A stretch of DNA of 64,000 nt, taken from NCBI GenBank assembly GCA_018827375.1, contig JAHJYW010000032.1, positions 204,401-268,400 on the forward strand, in the 5' to 3' direction. Both the position numbers and the translations under genes were made by a program. How positions within the stretch are numbered: position 1 is the stretch's first letter; every line of letters starts with the position of its first letter. The notes beneath the pieces are model-generated. The model was not told the origin of the DNA, did not search any database, and was given only the letters and a program-made list of their open reading frames with translations. This DNA is from Alphaproteobacteria bacterium (lineage in GTDB: Bacteria; Pseudomonadota; Alphaproteobacteria; Caulobacterales; Hyphomonadaceae). Shown one piece after another: positions 29,187 through 38,386 of the stretch.

Positions 29187-30485
29187 TCAGTCTTCCAGCA
29201 TGGCCTTGAGCTCCATCCCGACAGTCTTCAGACTCTCGCGGATGGCTTTCAGGCCGCCGCCGCGCCCGGAATGAATGACCAGCTGGCGCCATGCCGGCTG
29301 GCCGTCCTTCGGCGCCTTGACCATGAGGTGACCGGACCGAGGCAGGGCCGCCTTGAGCAGCGCCTTGGACAGCGGGAAGCCTGCCTTACCGTCGAAGGTG
29401 CCATTGCGGGCATCGGCCTCGAACGTCGATTGTTCGCTGCGCCCCACCGCATTGAACATCACGGAGAGTGCCGGGCGCTTGTCGGCTTCCACCTGTTCCT
29501 CGATCACCTGGTTCAGCAGGCGTACGCCGCGCAGCGAATAGACATCCGCATGCATCGGCGCCAGCACCCGGTCAGCCGCTTCCAGCGCGCATCGCGTCAG
29601 GAACGTCGCGTTCGGGTTGGTGTCGAATACGATCAGGTCATATTCGCTGCGATAATGGTCCACCATCCGCAGGAATTGCGACTTCACCTTCAGAAGCGCC
29701 CCGGAATCATTGGCAAACGCATATTTTGAAATCTCGAACTGACCGGAGATCAGGTCCAGCCGTCCGCCGGGGCTGCCTTCGCCCATAAGGTCGTGCATCA
29801 GCTCCTTGCGCGACACCGGAGAGAACGGCTCTGTCGAAAGTGTCAGCCAGCTTTCGCCGGGGCTTGTCGCATCACGGGCGTGCAGCTTCGACCGCTCGAA
29901 CAGCGAGATGACCGACTTGTCGACAGCCGCACTGGCGTCAGCCTGCTCCATGTCGAAGAAGGTCTGGGTCAGGTTGTATTGCGGATCGAGGTCGACCAGC
30001 AGCACGCGTCCACCGAGCGCGCCCTGCCACGCGCCAAAAACCTGACTGGTCACCGTTGTCTTGCCGACCCCGCCCTTCAGGTTCATCACCGCCAGAACCG
30101 GGCATTTGCGCTTGTAGGCCTTCTGCACTTCATCGACGAGCTGCGTGACGCCATCGGGCAGGGTGGACGACAGCTTCAGGTGCGGCTGGACTTCATGCTT
30201 GAAGAAGCCGTTCATCCGCGCCTTGTCGATCTGATACGGGATGAGCCTCAAATTGCGTGCCTTGGCGCGCTCGACATCCTGCCTGACAGATTTCGAACGC
30301 ACGGCGCTCGCCGAAACGATCACGATCATGGCGAAGGCATCGTCAATCGCCTGGTCGGCCTTGGGGCGGTCTTCGGAATCGTTCGGGGCATACCAGTCCG
30401 GTATGGCCGCCATGCGAAGCGCCTCGTGGATTTCCAGCAGCTCGTCCAGGTCTTTCGTCGAATGGCTTATATAGACGTGCGACAT
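29187..30485 (-). CDS. TIR domain-ParA/MinD-type ATPase fusion protein
   Basis: N-term MSHVYISHSTKDLDELLEIHEALRMAAIPDWYAPND...IVIVSASAVRSKSVRQDVERAKARNLRLIPYQI (TIR_2-like); then LAVMNLKGGVGKTTVTSQ (deviant Walker A), RVLLVDLDPQYNLTQ, DLIVFDTNPNATFLTRCALEAADRVLAPMHAD. Confidence 0.88.
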   Translation of the reverse strand: MSHVYISHSTKDLDELLEIHEALRMAAIPDWYAPNDSEDRPKADQAIDDAFAMIVIVSASAVRSKSVRQDVERAKARNLRLIPYQIDKARMNGFFKHEVQPHLKLSSTLPDGVTQLVDEVQKAYKRKCPVLAVMNLKGGVGKTTVTSQVFGAWQGALGGRVLLVDLDPQYNLTQTFFDMEQADASAAVDKSVISLFERSKLHARDATSPGESWLTLSTEPFSPVSRKELMHDLMGEGSPGGRLDLISGQFEISKYAFANDSGALLKVKSQFLRMVDHYRSEYDLIVFDTNPNATFLTRCALEAADRVLAPMHADVYSLRGVRLLNQVIEEQVEADKRPALSVMFNAVGRSEQSTFEADARNGTFDGKAGFPLSKALLKAALPRSGHLMVKAPKDGQPAWRQLVIHSGRGGGLKAIRESLKTVGMELKAMLED

Positions 30486-30635
30486 GGGGCTATGGCAGTC
30501 CTTCAGGTGGCGGCGTTGTTCCTGTTACTAAGGGACTTCGCTCTGATTCCGCCACCTTTCTGCTGTGAAATTATGGTGAAACTTGAGCAAGCGCGGTCCA
30601 TGTGATTAATGCTGCACTCGAACGGAGCACTTAAC

Positions 30636-32015
30636 ATGACCTGGACCCCTTCTGATTGGCGGAATCTGCCTGCCAAACACATCCCGTCGGACTATCCCGA
30701 CGCTGCAGCATTGTCTGCAGTTGAGGCACGCCTGAAGGGCTATCCTCCACTCGTGTTTGCAGGCGAGGCACGGCGCCTGAAACAGCGGCTCGGCGAGGTT
30801 GCTGCCGGCAAGGCTTTCCTGCTTCAGGGCGGTGATTGTGCCGAGAGCTTCAAGGAGTTCCACCCGGACAATATCCGCGACACGTTCCGCGTGATCCTTC
30901 AGATGGCCGTCGTCCTGACGTTCGCTGCGGCCAAGCCCGTGGTGAAAGTGGGCCGTATCGCCGGCCAGTTCGCCAAGCCACGCTCCGAACCAACCGAAAC
31001 GATCAATGGCGTTACGCTGCCCTCCTATCGCGGCGACAATATCAACGGCATGGATTTCACGCCGGAGGCCCGCCATCCGGATCCGGAACGCCTGATCCAG
31101 GCGTATTCGCAATCGGCCGCGACGCTCAACCTGCTGCGCGCCTTCAGCAATGGTGGCTATGCCAGCCTTGCGAACGTCCATCGTTGGATGCTGGGCTTCG
31201 TTGACCGCAGTTCGCAGGGCGAACGCTATGAGAAGCTGGCCGATCAGATTTCCAAATCCCTCGACTTCATGCAGGCTGTCGGCCTGAACGCCGAGACCGT
31301 GCCGCAAATGGCGCAGGTGGACTTCTACACCAGCCACGAAGCCCTGTTGCTCGGCTACGAGGAAGCGATGACGCGCATCGATTCCACGTCCGGCGACTGG
31401 TACGATACGTCGGCCCACATGCTGTGGATCGGCCACCGGACCCGTCAGGTCGATCATGCCCATGTGAACTTCTGCAAGGGCGTGAAGAACCCCATCGGCA
31501 TCAAGTGTGGTCCCGGCATGGAGACAGACGAACTGCTTCGCCTGATCGACACGCTTAACCCGCATGACGAGCCTGGCCGGATTACACTGATCTCGCGCTT
31601 CGGCTCCGAAGGCGTGGCGAAGGGCCTGCCGCCTCTGGCGCGCGCGCTTAAGAAAAGCGGCCGTACGGTCGTCTGGTCCTGTGACCCGATGCACGGCAAC
31701 ACGCTGAAGACGGAAAGCGGTTTCAAGACCCGTCCGGTCGACCGCATCCTGTCTGAAGTGCGTCAGTTCATCGATGTCCTGTCGGCTGAGGGTTGCTATC
31801 CCGGCGGCGTGCATTTCGAGATGACCGGCCAGAACGTGACCGAGTGTATCGGTGGCGCGCAGGCGATTTCGGAAACGGACCTGTCTTCGCGTTACCACAC
31901 CCATTGCGACCCCCGCCTCAATGGCGAGCAGGCCCTCGAACTGGCCTTCATGATCGCTGAAAAGCTTCAGGACATGAACGTTGCCGAGGCGACCGCCGCC
32001 CGCAAGGCCGGCTAG
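30636..32015 (+). CDS. Class II 3-deoxy-7-phosphoheptulonate (DAHP) synthase
   Basis: [54 protein letters not shown]. Confidence 0.96.
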   Translation: MTWTPSDWRNLPAKHIPSDYPDAAALSAVEARLKGYPPLVFAGEARRLKQRLGEVAAGKAFLLQGGDCAESFKEFHPDNIRDTFRVILQMAVVLTFAAAKPVVKVGRIAGQFAKPRSEPTETINGVTLPSYRGDNINGMDFTPEARHPDPERLIQAYSQSAATLNLLRAFSNGGYASLANVHRWMLGFVDRSSQGERYEKLADQISKSLDFMQAVGLNAETVPQMAQVDFYTSHEALLLGYEEAMTRIDSTSGDWYDTSAHMLWIGHRTRQVDHAHVNFCKGVKNPIGIKCGPGMETDELLRLIDTLNPHDEPGRITLISRFGSEGVAKGLPPLARALKKSGRTVVWSCDPMHGNTLKTESGFKTRPVDRILSEVRQFIDVLSAEGCYPGGVHFEMTGQNVTECIGGAQAISETDLSSRYHTHCDPRLNGEQALELAFMIAEKLQDMNVAEATAARKAG

Positions 32016-32716
32016 GCGCGAGCTGTTAGCGCAACCTTTCTTTCCCAGACCGCGTGCACCAGCCGTGCACGCGGTTCAAAGCCCATGGCATTGTACATTG
32101 CGATGGCGACATCATTGGTGGGATAGGTGTGCAGGAAGGGCGTCAGCCCATCGGCGAGAATCCGGTTGGCCAGGGCGGCAAGTAGCGTCTTCCCGTAAGC
32201 CTTGCCGCGATAATCAGGATGCGTGCACAGCGCAGTGATTTCGGTGAAGCCATCAGTTGCCAGGCGTTCGCCGCCCATCGCGACCAGTCGCGCCCCATCA
32301 CGAATGCCGAGGAAGCGCCCCATCGTGTGCGTACGGGTCCTGAACGGTCCCGGCTTGGTCAACGTGGCCAGCGCCAGCATCTCGGCCGCATCGGCATCAC
32401 CAAGCGTTACAAGCGCAACATCCTTTGTTGAAGATGGTGGCTCAGCAGCCATGATCATCTGGAGTAGCGGCCGCTCGATCGCGGTGACCGTGTCAGGCGG
32501 CGAAGGCATGCTTGGCTCCAGCAGTGACACATCATAATTCGCCGGAATCTGCCGAACGAGATCAGTCCACGCTTCCGGCGAGGAATCACGCGCGGCAATG
32601 AAAGGGCTGACCTCTGGTGGGAATCGGCGCGCTAGCGTGCCCTGCGTATCAAAGTGTGCCTGCCGGCTTGTCAGGGCGCTCCAGATCGGTCGGTCGAGTG
32701 GGTGGAACCTGCTCAT
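32012..32716 (-). CDS. GNAT family N-acetyltransferase
   Basis: [60 protein letters not shown]. Confidence 0.9.
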   Translation of the reverse strand: MSRFHPLDRPIWSALTSRQAHFDTQGTLARRFPPEVSPFIAARDSSPEAWTDLVRQIPANYDVSLLEPSMPSPPDTVTAIERPLLQMIMAAEPPSSTKDVALVTLGDADAAEMLALATLTKPGPFRTRTHTMGRFLGIRDGARLVAMGGERLATDGFTEITALCTHPDYRGKAYGKTLLAALANRILADGLTPFLHTYPTNDVAIAMYNAMGFEPRARLVHAVWERKVALTARA

Positions 32717-33189
32717 CGCGTGTCGGCTTCATGGCTGGATGCGCGGCGTCGCCCGAGCAGTGTTTCTATGGTGGCCATCGCGTCGACCAGTTGGCGACGT
32801 TCCGTGGGCGAAAGCGGCGTCAGCATGTCTTCCGTCAGGGCCGCCTGATGTTCATCGGCGGCGTTCACGATCATCTGTCCATGATCACTCAGCGACAGCT
32901 CCTGCTGGCGGGCATCTGTTTCCGAGGGCGTGCGTATGACGATGCGCTTGGCAACGAGCCTGCTAAGCAGGCGTGACAGATAGGCCGCGTCAAGATCCAG
33001 CTCGCGGGAGATGTCGCTGGCGCTGATGCCGTCATTGTTGCGGATTTCATAGAGGACGCGCATTTCGCCGAGCGTCCAGGGCGTATCTAGAAAGGTCTTC
33101 CTCAGCAGGCCGACTTCGCGCGTGTAAAAGCGATTGAAACCGCGCACGGCGGCGATGGCATCAGACAGGCTGGAGAAACTTTGAGGCAT
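32713..33189 (-). CDS. MarR family transcriptional regulator
   Basis: TLGEMRVLYEIRNNDGISASDISRELDLDAAYLSRLLSRLVAKRIVIRTPSETDARQQELSLSDHG winged-HTH. Confidence 0.93.
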   Translation of the reverse strand: MPQSFSSLSDAIAAVRGFNRFYTREVGLLRKTFLDTPWTLGEMRVLYEIRNNDGISASDISRELDLDAAYLSRLLSRLVAKRIVIRTPSETDARQQELSLSDHGQMIVNAADEHQAALTEDMLTPLSPTERRQLVDAMATIETLLGRRRASSHEADTR

Positions 33190-33199
33190 GGCCGCATGT

Positions 33200-33234
33200 G
33201 CGACAGTTAATTGACTATGTCAACTAACTGTCGC
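33200..33234. promoter_or_regulatory. Putative MarR operator, 35-bp near-perfect palindrome
   Basis: GCGACAGTTAATTGACTATGTCAACTAACTGTCGC; 10-bp perfect outer arms, TTGAC/GTCAA inner arms, one mismatch pair. Confidence 0.75.
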
Positions 33235-33349
33235 GCCTGAGTCCCAGTCATGGAATATTCGCCAATCTCCCTTTGCGGTCACTTGTCCCGGCAGCCTCTT
33301 TCCGTCAGAAAGCGCGGCTTGTTTTAAACCGGGCCCGAAGGAGGCTGTC

Positions 33350-34762
33350 ATGCGCACATTCAGCCTTCCCGCCTGGGCGCGGCCGGCCGACATTTCGGAC
33401 CTGCTCAAGCTATCGGTGCCGATTGCGATCACACGCATGTCGATGATGCTGATGGGTATTACCGACGCCATTGTGCTTGGTCAGTACGCGCCTGCAGAGC
33501 TGCCCTATATCCTCAACTCGTGGCTGCCCATGGGCGTCTCCATCGGCTTTGGCATGGGCCTGCTGCTCGGCACGCAGGTGCTGACATCCGAACTGATCGG
33601 TATCGGGCGCAAGGAAGATACGGGCCGCGTCTTCCGGCGAGGTCTCTGGGCCTCACTGGGACTTGGTGTCGTTTTGACGTGTCTGGTGTTTTACGGGGCG
33701 CAGCCACTCTTCCACTGGATCTTCGTGACGATCGCGCCAGTGTCGGAAGCGGTCGACAAGATCGACCCTGAAACCATTGCTGCCGAAACGGCCAAGGTGA
33801 CGCGTATCCTCTCGAGTGGCCTGCTTGCCTTCATGGTGTCACAGGTCTGCAGCTTCTACCTCGAAGCGCTGCGCCGTCCGTTGCTTGTCACGGTCGTCAT
33901 GTATGTGGGCGTGGGCATCAACCTGGTGATGGATCTCGCACTGGTGGGGGGGCTCTGGGGTGGCACGCCAATGGGCGCCGAGGGCGTGGCCTGGGCGACG
34001 ACCGGCTCGCGCTGGGCGCTGACCGTCGTCATGTTCATTCTCGTCATTGTGCTGACCCCGGCCTTCCGCAAGTCGGTCGCCGGTCCGCTGAACGAGGCGC
34101 GCCGTCAGTTCAGTGTCGGCATCGGTACGGCGATCAGCAATGTTGCAGAATGGGGTGGGTTCAACATGACCTACATTATTGCCACCTGGATCAGCCTCGC
34201 GGCCAACTCGATCTATGGATATTCCGTTCAGATCATCGGGCTGTGCTTCATGTTCTATCTCGGCATCGGCTCGGCGACGAGCGTGAGAGTGGCCGAAGCC
34301 TTCGGGCGGGGCAATAATGACGAGATCCGCAATGCCGGACGGCTCGGCGTGGCCGCCACGATCGTCATGGGCGCGATCCTCGCCATGGTGCTTGTCCTGT
34401 TCCACGGGCCCCTGTCGCGCCTGCTGGTGCGCCCCGACGCCGTCCTCAACGGTATTGTGCTTGCGCCGGCCATTGCCAGCCTCCTCTTCATTGCCGCTGC
34501 GGCGACGATTTTCGATGGATTGCAGGCGACGGCCTCAATGGCACTGCGGGCGCAGGAGATCGTCTGGGTGCCGGGCATTATCCATGTCGGCTCGTTCTTC
34601 TTCGTCATGATCCCGGCCTGCTACTGGCTCGGCCTTGTGCAAGGCCGGGGCGCGCGGGGAATGATGGAAGGCGCCTTGATCGGCATGGCTGTGGCCGGCG
34701 TGCTTCAGACAGCGCTGCTGGAATCAAAAGCGGCGCGTCTGCCTAACAAACGCGCCGCCTGA
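33350..34762 (+). CDS. MATE family efflux transporter
   Basis: 12-TM-like protein; SVPIAITRMSMMLMGITDAIVLGQY, GIGTAISNVAEWGGFNMT; next to MarR. Confidence 0.9.
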   Translation: MRTFSLPAWARPADISDLLKLSVPIAITRMSMMLMGITDAIVLGQYAPAELPYILNSWLPMGVSIGFGMGLLLGTQVLTSELIGIGRKEDTGRVFRRGLWASLGLGVVLTCLVFYGAQPLFHWIFVTIAPVSEAVDKIDPETIAAETAKVTRILSSGLLAFMVSQVCSFYLEALRRPLLVTVVMYVGVGINLVMDLALVGGLWGGTPMGAEGVAWATTGSRWALTVVMFILVIVLTPAFRKSVAGPLNEARRQFSVGIGTAISNVAEWGGFNMTYIIATWISLAANSIYGYSVQIIGLCFMFYLGIGSATSVRVAEAFGRGNNDEIRNAGRLGVAATIVMGAILAMVLVLFHGPLSRLLVRPDAVLNGIVLAPAIASLLFIAAAATIFDGLQATASMALRAQEIVWVPGIIHVGSFFFVMIPACYWLGLVQGRGARGMMEGALIGMAVAGVLQTALLESKAARLPNKRAA

Positions 34763-34774
34763 ATTTTCCGGGAC

Positions 34775-34795
34775 GGCCTCCCGAGAATGGAGGCC
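34775..34795. terminator. Hairpin between convergent genes (possible bidirectional terminator)
   Basis: GGCCTCC-CGAGAAT-GGAGGCC, perfect 7-bp stem, no clear U-tract. Confidence 0.4.
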
Positions 34796-34802
34796 AGGAA
34801 CC

Positions 34803-35069
34803 CTAGAGGTCTTTCAATGCCGTGGCTGGTTTGAAAGCCAGTGACGTTTTTTCTGGGATCTTGATCTTGTCGCCAGTGGCTGGATTGCGGCCTTCACGTG
34901 CGTTGCGGGTTTTCGCCGCGAACGTACCGAAACCTGCGATTGCCACTTGCTGACGCGACTTCGCTGCAGCAGCGATTGTGTCAAATACAGCGTCAACAGC
35001 CTTGCCAGCTTCGCTTTGCGAGAGGCCGGATTCGGCAGCAACTGCTTTTGTAAGTTCACCCTTGTTCAT
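34803..35069 (-). CDS. HU family DNA-binding protein
   Basis: MNKGELTKAVAAESGLSQSEAGKAVDAVFDTIAAAAKSRQQVAIAGFGTFAAKTRNAREGRNPATGDKIKIPEK. Confidence 0.97.
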   Translation of the reverse strand: MNKGELTKAVAAESGLSQSEAGKAVDAVFDTIAAAAKSRQQVAIAGFGTFAAKTRNAREGRNPATGDKIKIPEKTSLAFKPATALKDL

Positions 35070-35168
35070 AGGGGTTCTCCTCTAAGTTAAACGGCGATCC
35101 CCCGCCGTTGGCTCGACATGCCCACGATTCGTTTTACGTGAATATGCCGAAAGGCCAGTAAACACAGG

Positions 35169-36080
35169 CTATGTGCCTAGAATCCAGCCCTCCTCGGCCT
35201 GAATATGCTCGATTTTTCCCTCGTCAAGCGATTTGCCTGTGGAAAAAGTGCCTCCCAGGAGGCCTTTTTCGTCCAGTTGTGAATAATGACGGGCGATCTC
35301 ACGGACCTGAACTTCGTCCAATGTTTCGCCTTTTTCCGGTTTTGCCTTGATCAATGAAGGGTAAATCTCGGCAATCACGACCTCAATTCCGTCGAGTCCT
35401 TCTTCCGTCATTTCGTCCGCATTGATCTCGAAAGGCCAGATCCGGGCGTTTGGCCAGGCCGCCCGCAGGGCATGAACGTGCGGAATACCGGTCAGCGACT
35501 GGCTGCCGACGCTGCCCGTGTAGGCGAGCTGCCAGACAGACTTCGGCTGGCCGATCTTTGCCGCGCGCAGATGGTTCTCGACGATGCGGAATTCCGGCAG
35601 CGGCTGACCGGCATAGTCCGGCTTTGTCGACGAAAGCGTCGACACGACATCGCGCGCCGGTGCTCCCCAGAACGGATAGGGCCCCTTCGAGATCGCATAG
35701 TTCATGCCTGCGGCAATCGCATAGCGCGCGTTCGAATTGTCGGCCTTGTCCTTCAGCTTGCTGGCAAGATGGGTGTGCATCGCTGACCAGGGCGCCTGCT
35801 TCGTCACATCGAGGCCGAGCGCCGCTGCCGTACCGGCTGGATAGCCGAGCGAGAAGTCAAAGCCGAGAAGGATACGGTCGCCGCGCCGGGTCAGCTTGGC
35901 GACCATATCCTCAATGAAGGCGCGTGCCTTCAGGCGCGTGTCGATATTGACCGCCTTGAACTGCAGCTTCAGCCGGGCATCCTTCGCGAGGATCCCGATC
36001 CAGATCGAATTGGCGCCCAGCGCCGGCTTCGCAGCCGCGCTCCAGTCCACCATGATATAGGCATCGAACAGCCGTGCCAT
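35169..36080 (-). CDS. Conserved hypothetical protein (possibly RNase H-like fold)
   Basis: MARLFDAYIMVDWSAAAKPALGANSIWIGIL...LLGFDFSLGYPAG; DxS and FDF motifs suggest RNase H-like (DUF429-type); similar proteins are sometimes labelled CbiG, which I do not support. Confidence 0.6.
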   Translation of the reverse strand: MARLFDAYIMVDWSAAAKPALGANSIWIGILAKDARLKLQFKAVNIDTRLKARAFIEDMVAKLTRRGDRILLGFDFSLGYPAGTAAALGLDVTKQAPWSAMHTHLASKLKDKADNSNARYAIAAGMNYAISKGPYPFWGAPARDVVSTLSSTKPDYAGQPLPEFRIVENHLRAAKIGQPKSVWQLAYTGSVGSQSLTGIPHVHALRAAWPNARIWPFEINADEMTEEGLDGIEVVIAEIYPSLIKAKPEKGETLDEVQVREIARHYSQLDEKGLLGGTFSTGKSLDEGKIEHIQAEEGWILGT

Positions 36081-36137
36081 CTTGATCGTCTCCGTGACCG
36101 CTCCGCGGCCTTTGGAGACGCGGAGCGAATATGTTTA

Positions 36138-37160
36138 CTAGGTGAGTTTCACCAGCATCTTGCCGGTGTTTGCGCCCGTGAAGAGGCCCATAAAGGCTTC
36201 AGGCGCCTTGTCGATACCTTCCATCACCGTCTGCTCGAATTTCATCTTGCCGGCCGGGATCCACTTGGCCATGTCGGCAAAGAAGTCAGGCTGCATATCG
36301 GCATGGGTCGACACGATGAAGCCCTGCAGTTTCAGCTGCTTGCCGACGGCCTGGATGATATTGTGCGGGCCTTTGGGCGTGCCGGTCTCGTTATATTGGG
36401 CAATCATGCCGCAGAGCGCCATGCGGGCCATCGGGCGTGCGGCTTCAATTGCTGCCGTCAGGTGATCACCGCCGACATTGTCGAAGTAGACGTCAATGCC
36501 TTTGGGCGATGCTTCCTTGAGGGCTTTTACCAGCCCGTCAAACCCACCGGCTTTCTTGTAATCGATGACATGATCAGCGCCGAGTGATTTTACAAAGGCG
36601 CATTTTTCGGGTCCGCCCGCAGAGCCGATCACCATGCAGCCCTTGATTTTCGCAATCTGAACCACGGTTGATCCGACCGCGCCAGCCGCACCGGAAACGA
36701 AGACGACATCGCCTTCTTTCAGCTCGGCAACGCGCAGAAGGCCCGCATAGGCCGTGAGGCCGGGCATGCCGGCAACGCCGAGGAAGGCGCTCTCGGGAAG
36801 GCCCACGTCAGGCAATTTCTGCACCATGGCTGCTGCGGGAGCTGCGACCCATGCCGTACGCCAGCCCATCATCGAGGAGACAAGGTCGCCCTCTTTGAAA
36901 TCCGGGTTCGCCGAGGCGGTCACGCGGCCGACAGCGCCGCCCTGCATCGTCTCGCCAATCTGGAAGGGCGGCACGTAGCTTTCGCGGTCGTACATGCGGC
37001 CGCGCATGTAGGGGTCGACCGACATCCACTCGTTCTTGACCTGGATTTCGCCATCCTTTGGCGCGGCAATCTCGACCGTTTTCTTGCCGAAGTCTGCCGG
37101 CTTCGGCATGCCTTCGGGGCGAGAGGCGAGGCTCCATTCGGTTGAACTCAGAGTAGCCAT
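36138..37160 (-). CDS. NADP-dependent MDR oxidoreductase (CurA/YfmJ-like)
   Basis: MSVDPYMRGRMYD, VFVSGAAGAVGSTVVQIAKIKGCMVIGSAGG, DVYFDNVGGDHL. Confidence 0.92.
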   Translation of the reverse strand: MATLSSTEWSLASRPEGMPKPADFGKKTVEIAAPKDGEIQVKNEWMSVDPYMRGRMYDRESYVPPFQIGETMQGGAVGRVTASANPDFKEGDLVSSMMGWRTAWVAAPAAAMVQKLPDVGLPESAFLGVAGMPGLTAYAGLLRVAELKEGDVVFVSGAAGAVGSTVVQIAKIKGCMVIGSAGGPEKCAFVKSLGADHVIDYKKAGGFDGLVKALKEASPKGIDVYFDNVGGDHLTAAIEAARPMARMALCGMIAQYNETGTPKGPHNIIQAVGKQLKLQGFIVSTHADMQPDFFADMAKWIPAGKMKFEQTVMEGIDKAPEAFMGLFTGANTGKMLVKLT

Positions 37161-37319
37161 TACGTGTTCCTTCCTGTTTTTTCGTTGCCGCTTAAGTGGA
37201 CTGTCGGGCCCCAACTGTGAAGGGGGCGGCCTGAATATCTTGCCCCAGCGGCGCTGCTTGCCGAATTGAGACGGGCGATTATGGTCCGGTCAGAAAACAA
37301 TAAGGGCAGGAAAGACGAC

Positions 37320-38288
37320 ATGAAAACCAGACACCTAGTGGACCCTGAACTCATCGCATTTGCCGAGAGTTTCCCGCCGCTCGACCTCAAGCCTGAAATA
37401 CTCCCAGCCATGCGCGAGATGTCCGCCAGTATGAATGTGATGGGCGATCCCGCCCAGTCGGGTGTACGGCGACGTGAAGTTACTGTGCCGGGGCGGGCAG
37501 GAGGGGCTGATGTTCGATGTCTCGTCTACGAACCGGAAAGCGCAGGCAAGGACCGTCCGGCCTTTCTGCATATTCATGGTGGCGGTTATGTCGTCGGGTC
37601 ACCGGAAGGGTCAGATTTGCGGAACACACGCGTCGCCTCCATGCTCGGCGTCGTGGTCGTGTCGCCCGACTATCGCCTGGCGCCAGAAACATCCTATCCG
37701 GGGCCGCTCGATGATTGCGCGGCGGTCCTCGACTGGATGATCGCAAACGCGTCTTCAATTGGCATTGATCCCAAGCGCATTGCGGTGGGCGGCGACAGCG
37801 CTGGCGGCGGCCTCGCGGCAGGCCTCGTGCAGCGCACCCGTGACGAGGGCAAAGTGAAGATCGCCTTCCAGCACCTTGTCTATCCCATGCTGGACGACCG
37901 CACGACCGCCGAAGGCGCAATGTCGGACCCCGTTCTTGGCGAGTATATCTGGACCCCTGACAGTAACCGGTTCGGCTGGGCCGCCTATCTGGGCGAAACC
38001 GAACCTGCGGCGCCTGCCGTGCCCGCCCGCGCCGACAGCCTCGAGGGCCTGCCACCGACATGGATCGGCATTGGCGGCCTCGATCTCTTCCTTGACGAAA
38101 ACATGGCCTATGCCCGGCGTCTGATCGCGGCCGGCGTTGCAACTGAGTTCATCATCTATCCGAGCGCGTATCATGGCTTCCAGTTCGACGCGTCCGCTTC
38201 CGTGACCAAGCGTTTCGAGCGGGACTATCTCGATTCACTCGCGCGGGGACTTGGGTGCGTAATGAACGCAGCGGTTGTGGACGGATAG
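37320..38288 (+). CDS. Alpha/beta hydrolase (HSL-like esterase/lipase)
   Basis: LHIHGGGYVVGSPEG, GGDSAGGGLAAGL, YHGFQF catalytic elements. Confidence 0.92.
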   Translation: MKTRHLVDPELIAFAESFPPLDLKPEILPAMREMSASMNVMGDPAQSGVRRREVTVPGRAGGADVRCLVYEPESAGKDRPAFLHIHGGGYVVGSPEGSDLRNTRVASMLGVVVVSPDYRLAPETSYPGPLDDCAAVLDWMIANASSIGIDPKRIAVGGDSAGGGLAAGLVQRTRDEGKVKIAFQHLVYPMLDDRTTAEGAMSDPVLGEYIWTPDSNRFGWAAYLGETEPAAPAVPARADSLEGLPPTWIGIGGLDLFLDENMAYARRLIAAGVATEFIIYPSAYHGFQFDASASVTKRFERDYLDSLARGLGCVMNAAVVDG

Positions 38289-38386
38289 GGCTCAGCACCT
38301 ACATCCGCCACACCCATATCTGCCCCCGGCCCTTGCGGCGGGCGGCGATGCGGTGTCTTGTCCCGCCAGATTGAAGGTCCGGAATC

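Noticed and set aside
30606-31904. 432-aa minus-strand ORF opposite DAHP synthase
   Set aside because: Antisense shadow ORF typical of GC-rich codon usage; His/Arg-rich composition and no recognisable family, while the plus-strand frame is a clear DAHP synthase.
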